Shown piece by piece: positions 33,198 to 36,687 of a DNA stretch of 36,687 nt (positions are counted from its first letter, which is position 1; each line of letters starts with the position of its first letter). This DNA comes from Aldersonia sp036524855. Lineage in GTDB: Bacteria > Actinomycetota > Actinomycetes > Mycobacteriales > Mycobacteriaceae. Position numbers and translations under genes: made by a program. The notes under the pieces were generated by a model that worked only from the letters and a program-made list of their open reading frames with translations, made no database searches and was not told the DNA's origin. The stretch is taken from NCBI GenBank assembly GCA_036524855.1, contig DATDBL010000272.1, forward strand, positions 1-36,687, in the 5' to 3' direction.

Positions 33198-33599
33198 GTG
33201 ACAACCCCCGAACAGAATATCGAGATCGCGAACAATTTCGCGAAGGTGTTTTCGACCGGAGACGTGGACGGAATACTGGATTGCCTCCACCCCGACGCGA
33301 CCTACTGGGTATCAGGCCAGATCGAGGGAATGTCGGGCAGCTACGACAAGGAACGATTCGGCGAACTGCTCCGCGGAGTGACCAGCATCTACAAGGAGGG
33401 TGCACTCCAGATCACGCCGACATCCGCGATTGCGCAAGGCGACAGAGTGGCCGTCGAGGCGCAATCCTACGGAGAGCTCACCAACGGCCGCATCTATCGA
33501 AATCAGTACCACTTCGTCTTCGACATCGCCGACGGAAAGATCATCCACGTCAAGGAATACATGGACACCAAACACACCTACGACATCTTCTATTCCTGA
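33198..33599 (+). CDS. SnoaL-like/NTF2-fold protein 2
   Basis: 133 residues from GTG 33198 with GGAGAA upstream. A typical SnoaL-like pattern: ANNFAKVFSTGDVDGILDCL, HPDATYWVSG, GELLRGV, then VAVEAQSYGELTNGRIYRNQ, YHFVFDIADGKIIHVKEYMD. Family members include polyketide cyclases, ketosteroid isomerases and limonene-epoxide-hydrolase-like enzymes. The reaction here is unknown. It sits 68 bp after the synthetase and 85 bp before the monooxygenase. Confidence 0.85.
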   Translation: MTTPEQNIEIANNFAKVFSTGDVDGILDCLHPDATYWVSGQIEGMSGSYDKERFGELLRGVTSIYKEGALQITPTSAIAQGDRVAVEAQSYGELTNGRIYRNQYHFVFDIADGKIIHVKEYMDTKHTYDIFYS

Positions 33600-33684
33600 C
33601 ACCGACACGACCATGCCACTGAGCCGCCGGCTCCCCTGACCCCCTCGCAGACAAATTTCACGACGCCGAAAGGAACAAGAAATA

Positions 33685-34806
33685 ATGGCAATGGAAACAG
33701 GGCTGATCGTCCACCCCTACATGCGCCCCGAGCGGACCGCGCGCCAGACGTTCGACTGGTGCGTACAGCAGGCCATCGAGGCCGACAAGATCGGCTTCGA
33801 CTCGATCATGTTTTCCGAGCACGCATCTCAGCGTTGGGAGAATATCCCCAACCCGGAGCTGATTATTGCAGCAGCCGCACGCCAGACCGAGCGGATCAAG
33901 TTCGCGCCGATGGCTCACATCCTTCCCCATCACAATCCGGCGAAGCTCGCGATCATGGTCGGCTGGCTCTCGCAGATCCTCGAGGGTCGGTATTTCCTCG
34001 GCATCGGTGCGGGTGCGTACCCGCAGGCCACGTATATCCACGGCATCAAGAACGGTGAAGACACGCAGTTCACCAACGAGATGGTTCGCGAATCGCTCGA
34101 GATCATGGAGAAGATCTGGAAGCGTGACCCCTTCTTCTACGAGGGACGGTTCTGGAATGCGGGCTACCCCGAAGAGCTGCACGGCGGGGAGGGCGACGAC
34201 CAACACATGCTCGCGGACCTCAGCCCGTGGGGCGGCGCACCGGAGATCGCTGTGACTGGCTTCAGCGCCAAGTCGCCGTCGATGAAGTTTGCGGGCGAGC
34301 GCGGATTCCGACCGATGTCGATCTTCTCCGGACTGGACGCACTGAAGACCCACTGGGAAACCTACTCGGAGGCAGCCGAAGCAAACGGACACGTCGCCGA
34401 CCGTTCTCGTTACCACGTCTCGCAGACCGTGTTCGTCGCGGACACCGACAAAGAAGCCAAGCGCCTCGTCATGGAAGGCCCGATCGGATACTGCTTCGAA
34501 CGGTACCTCATTCCGATCTGGTGGCGATTCGGCATGATGGACGGGTTCATCAAGGACGCCGGCGCGGACAAGGCCGACGTCGACCTGGAGTGGGTCGTCG
34601 ACAACGTGTTCTGCGTGGGCTCCCCGGATACCGTGGTGGAGAAGATCAATACTTTGTTCGAGGCCAGCGGCGGCTGGGGCACCTTGCAGGTCGAATCCCA
34701 CGACTACTACGACGATCCTGCGCCCTGGTTCAATTCGCTGGCAATGATCCAGAAGGAAGTAGCACCCCGGATCTCCCTCCAGCAACCCGCCACCATCGCC
34801 GGCTAA
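33685..34806 (+). CDS. Luciferase-like FMN-dependent monooxygenase (LLM class)
   Basis: 373 residues; AGGA stands before ATG 33685. TIM-barrel luciferase-like features: FDSIMFSEHASQRWENIPNP near the N-terminus, RIKFAPMAHILPHHNPAKLA, GRYFLGIGAGAYPQA and VFCVGSPDTVVEKI. Such enzymes use FMNH2 delivered by a separate reductase plus O2 to hydroxylate or oxygenate a substrate; limonene and diketocamphane monooxygenases are relatives. The flavin reductase fusion at 17052 is the natural partner. Codon use is slightly less GC-extreme than its neighbours. Followed by a strong hairpin. Confidence 0.88.
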   Translation: MAMETGLIVHPYMRPERTARQTFDWCVQQAIEADKIGFDSIMFSEHASQRWENIPNPELIIAAAARQTERIKFAPMAHILPHHNPAKLAIMVGWLSQILEGRYFLGIGAGAYPQATYIHGIKNGEDTQFTNEMVRESLEIMEKIWKRDPFFYEGRFWNAGYPEELHGGEGDDQHMLADLSPWGGAPEIAVTGFSAKSPSMKFAGERGFRPMSIFSGLDALKTHWETYSEAAEANGHVADRSRYHVSQTVFVADTDKEAKRLVMEGPIGYCFERYLIPIWWRFGMMDGFIKDAGADKADVDLEWVVDNVFCVGSPDTVVEKINTLFEASGGWGTLQVESHDYYDDPAPWFNSLAMIQKEVAPRISLQQPATIAG

Positions 34807-34824
34807 CGACGACAAGATCCCCGG

Positions 34825-34853
34825 GAGCCCGCTCCGCGAGTCGGAGCGGGCTC
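34825..34853 (+). terminator. Hairpin terminator after the LLM monooxygenase
   Basis: Perfect 11-bp stem GAGCCCGCTCC-N7-GGAGCGGGCTC, 18 bp after the stop. There is no T-run, as is common in actinobacteria. It could be partial, letting some transcription into the ribBA genes. Confidence 0.75.
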
Positions 34854-34895
34854 GCGGGGCCAGTCGGCCCAATCCCATTGGACGAGAGGCTCCAC

Positions 34896-35243
34896 ATGCG
34901 AGCGCAGACACCCACGACACGAGCTGATCAACCCGACTGGCGTCCCGCATACGTGCCTCGCTCCGGACGTTACGTCAAGTGCGACTCGAGAACCCGGGCA
35001 CCGTCGCGCGGCACCGCCGCCGCCGTGGAGCTGACCGGCGCGTCGGCGCACCACTTCCTCGCGACCGAGTCGCTTCGCACGATCCTGTCCGATTTCTTCG
35101 CCGCGCAGGTGCTCTCGCCGAGCCTGTACCTCGAACGCGCCGACTACACCGAAGCCGCGACCCTCACCGATGCCGCGGCGTCGCGTGCGGGTGTCGGCGG
35201 CGCGCTGACCGAACACCTGCGAACCATGGAGCCACTGATATGA
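34896..35243 (+). CDS. Hypothetical protein coupled to RibBA
   Basis: 115 residues from ATG 34896, GAGAGG seven bases upstream; its TGA overlaps the ribBA start (ATGA). A basic N-terminus (WRPAYVPRSGRYVKCDSRTR) is followed by a helical Ala/Leu-rich part (ESLRTILSDFFAAQVLSPSL, TEAATLTDAAASRAGVGGAL). No membrane helix or signal peptide. I do not recognise the family. The tight coupling to RibBA and the nearby dodecin suggest a flavin-related or pathway role. Confidence 0.6.
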   Translation: MRAQTPTTRADQPDWRPAYVPRSGRYVKCDSRTRAPSRGTAAAVELTGASAHHFLATESLRTILSDFFAAQVLSPSLYLERADYTEAATLTDAAASRAGVGGALTEHLRTMEPLI

Positions 35244-36457
35244 CCACCTTCGGTGCGGCGCTCGCCGCCCTCGCCCGCGGCCGGATGGTCCTCGTCGCCG
35301 ACGACGCCGACCGCGAGAACGAGGGCGACCTCGTCATGGCCGCCGAGCACGTGTCCACCGAGGACATGGCGTTCCTGCTGCGCCACGGCAGTGGCATCGT
35401 GTGCACGCCGATGCCGGACGAAATCGCCGACACCCTCGGTCTGGACCTGATGGTCGACGACAACACCGACAACCACCGCACCGCGTTCACCGTCACCGTC
35501 GACGCCGTCGGGACCGGGACCGGCATCTCCGCCACCGACCGCGCCGCCACCTGCCGCGCCCTCGCCGACCCGGCGACGCGGCCGGCCGGCCTGCGCCGGC
35601 CCGGGCACGTGTTCCCGCTGCGCGGTCGTCCCGGCGGGGTGCTCGAACGCGACGGGCACACCGAGGCGTCGATCGACCTGCTGCAGCTGGCCGGCTGCCA
35701 CGAGGTCGCGGTGATCACCGAACTCGTCGACGACGCCGGCGTCCCGATGTCGGGGGCCAGGCTCGCCGCGTTCGCCGCCGAGCACGACATCCCGATGATC
35801 ACCGTCGCCGACATCGTCGCGCACCGCCAGCGCACCGAGGCCACCGCGGCGCTCGGGGTCGCGGCCGCGATCCCTACCGACCACGGCGTGTTCACCGCGC
35901 AGACCTACACCGGCGACGACGGAATCGAGCACCTCATCCTGTCCTACGGCGACATCAGCGCCGCGTCGGCGACCGACGCCGGCGTCGTGGTGCGGGTGCA
36001 CAGCGAATGCCTCACCGGCGACGTCGTCGGATCCCGGCGTTGCGACTGCGGTGCGCAACTCGACGCGGCGCTCGCGACCATCGCCCGCCAGGGCGCCGGG
36101 GTGCTGATCTATCTGCGTGGCCAGGAGGGTCGCGGGATCGGGTTGGCGCACAAGCTCGCCGCCTACACGCTGCAGGACGCCGGCCACGACACCGTCGACG
36201 CCAACCTCGAACTCGGCCTGCCGATCGACAGCCGCGACTACGGCGTCTGCGCCGCGGTGCTGCAGGCGCTCGGGATCGCCCGGATCCGGCTGATCACGAA
36301 CAACCCGCACAAGGTCGAGGCGATCGCCGCTCGTGGTGTCGCCGTCATCGCACGGATGCAGACCCCGCCCGCGGTCACCGACCACAACATCACCTACCTG
36401 CGCACCAAGCGCGACCGGATGGGTCACCTGCTCGACCTGCCCGTCGCGGTGCCCTGA
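35240..36457 (+). CDS. ribBA: Bifunctional RibBA (DHBP synthase / GTP cyclohydrolase II)
   Basis: 405 residues from ATG 35240 (GGAG eight bases upstream). N-terminal RibB (1-200) keeps the metal loop DDADRENEGD and the catalytic GHTEA; it makes 3,4-dihydroxy-2-butanone 4-phosphate from ribulose 5-phosphate. C-terminal RibA (about 205-400) keeps the zinc cysteines in SECLTGDVVGSRRCDCG and RGQEGRGIGL; it opens GTP to start riboflavin synthesis. Both halves look active, in contrast with the degenerate RibBA part of the fusion at 23985. No ribDEH is adjacent and there is no FMN-riboswitch-sized leader, so this is probably a pathway-dedicated extra copy that boosts flavin supply. Confidence 0.93.
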   Translation: MTTFGAALAALARGRMVLVADDADRENEGDLVMAAEHVSTEDMAFLLRHGSGIVCTPMPDEIADTLGLDLMVDDNTDNHRTAFTVTVDAVGTGTGISATDRAATCRALADPATRPAGLRRPGHVFPLRGRPGGVLERDGHTEASIDLLQLAGCHEVAVITELVDDAGVPMSGARLAAFAAEHDIPMITVADIVAHRQRTEATAALGVAAAIPTDHGVFTAQTYTGDDGIEHLILSYGDISAASATDAGVVVRVHSECLTGDVVGSRRCDCGAQLDAALATIARQGAGVLIYLRGQEGRGIGLAHKLAAYTLQDAGHDTVDANLELGLPIDSRDYGVCAAVLQALGIARIRLITNNPHKVEAIAARGVAVIARMQTPPAVTDHNITYLRTKRDRMGHLLDLPVAVP

Positions 36458-36478
36458 TCTGACCGAGAGGTTCTTCAT

Positions 36479-36687
36479 ATGAACGAGCACGTCTACCGCG
36501 TCGTCGAGGTCGTCGGTTCCGCCACCGACGGCACCGACGCCGCCATCCGCAACGCCATCGCCCGCGCCGCCCAAACCACCCGCAACATCGAATGGTTCCA
36601 GGTCGTCGAGATCCGCGGCCACGTCGCCGACGGCACCGTCGCCCACACCCAGGTCACCCTGAAGGTCGGTTTCCGGTTGGAGGCGGC
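36479..36687 (+). CDS. Dodecin, flavin-binding storage protein (cut by window end)
   Basis: 69 codons are visible from ATG 36479 (GAGAGG upstream), 21 bp after ribBA. VYRVVEVVGSATDGTDAAI, RNAIARAAQT, then IEWFQVVEIRGHV and VTLKVGFRLEA are the dodecin fold, with the flavin-stacking Trp in NIEWFQV. Dodecins form hollow 12-mers that bind flavins in pairs, buffering free riboflavin or FMN. The end is probably only a few codons beyond the window. Confidence 0.92.
   Translation, partial: MNEHVYRVVEVVGSATDGTDAAIRNAIARAAQTTRNIEWFQVVEIRGHVADGTVAHTQVTLKVGFRLEA

Noticed and set aside
17052..34806. Riboflavin-degradation cluster (kinase, flavin reductase and LLM enzyme as in the Microbacterium rca genes)
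   Set aside because: The three activities match in kind, but RibBA and dodecin point to flavin supply, and the BVMO, carboxylase and crotonases are not expected there; kept only as a minor alternative.
34807..35239. FMN riboswitch ahead of ribBA
   Set aside because: Space between the terminator and the small gene is too short, and no RFN-element consensus was seen; the leader at 23985 is absent altogether.
35144..36646. 500-codon minus-strand frame opposite RibBA
   Set aside because: A shadow of ribBA and dodecin with no domain; the plus strand has full catalytic motifs.

Overview
The window is GC-rich DNA from an actinobacterium, most likely a mycolic-acid-containing Corynebacteriales member (Rhodococcus/Gordonia-like). 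The grounds are a DesA3-type acyl-CoA desaturase, the small stress/membrane families DUF1206, DUF6131 and CsbD, a single-chain acyl-CoA carboxylase (biotin carboxylase, biotin carrier and carboxyltransferase in one chain), strong G/C third-codon bias, and promoters that start at or next to the start codon. No rRNA, tRNA or CRISPR array was seen.

Left part (1-12.2 kb): an eroded mosaic. It holds a broken MerR gene with its canonical 19-bp-spacer promoter, a frameshifted methyltransferase, a transposase scrap, a chimeric and frameshifted tyrosine recombinase, and three copies of a fatty-acid desaturase (one intact, one 3' stub, one 5' stub). Between them lie intact housekeeping and stress genes: DUF1206, DUF6131, CsbD, a small membrane protein, and two close TetR paralogues, the second overlapping a DUF998 membrane-protein gene. 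The two tetR genes and the membrane-protein gene share an operator-like element (YGTAG-N2-CTAC-N4-TTGACA). LacI-type remnants and an 800-bp gene-free stretch follow.

Middle and right part (12.2-36.7 kb): a catabolic island built around flavin-dependent oxygenation. Minus-strand units are tetR / small ORF / carboxymuconolactone-decarboxylase-like, SnoaL-like / crotonase / crotonase, and a Baeyer-Villiger monooxygenase. Plus-strand units are an SDR stub / flavin reductase-IclR fusion / acyl-CoA carboxylase, a RibB-RibA-riboflavin-kinase fusion / MHS transporter, and an SDR. A repeated dyad, CAAC-N6-GTTG, usually abutting a TTGACA -35 box, occurs seven times in front of these units, including beside the TetR gene at 13.25-13.93 kb. 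This suggests one TetR-controlled regulon. A large LuxR-type ATPase regulator (28.4-31.1 kb) is divergent from a second set: acyl-CoA synthetase, SnoaL-like protein, luciferase-like FMN-dependent monooxygenase, a small unknown protein, RibBA and dodecin.

Taken together (inference): a ketone- or alcohol-bearing, probably branched or alicyclic compound is imported, oxidised by the SDR, BVMO and FMNH2-dependent monooxygenase, activated to a CoA thioester, then carboxylated and hydrated. Flavin supply (RibBA, the riboflavin-kinase fusion, flavin reductase, dodecin) is encoded beside the flavoenzymes. The substrate cannot be told from sequence. Several genes carry single frameshifts (recombinase, small secreted-type protein, LacI remnant, carboxylase); some are surely decay, but the carboxylase shifts could be assembly errors.
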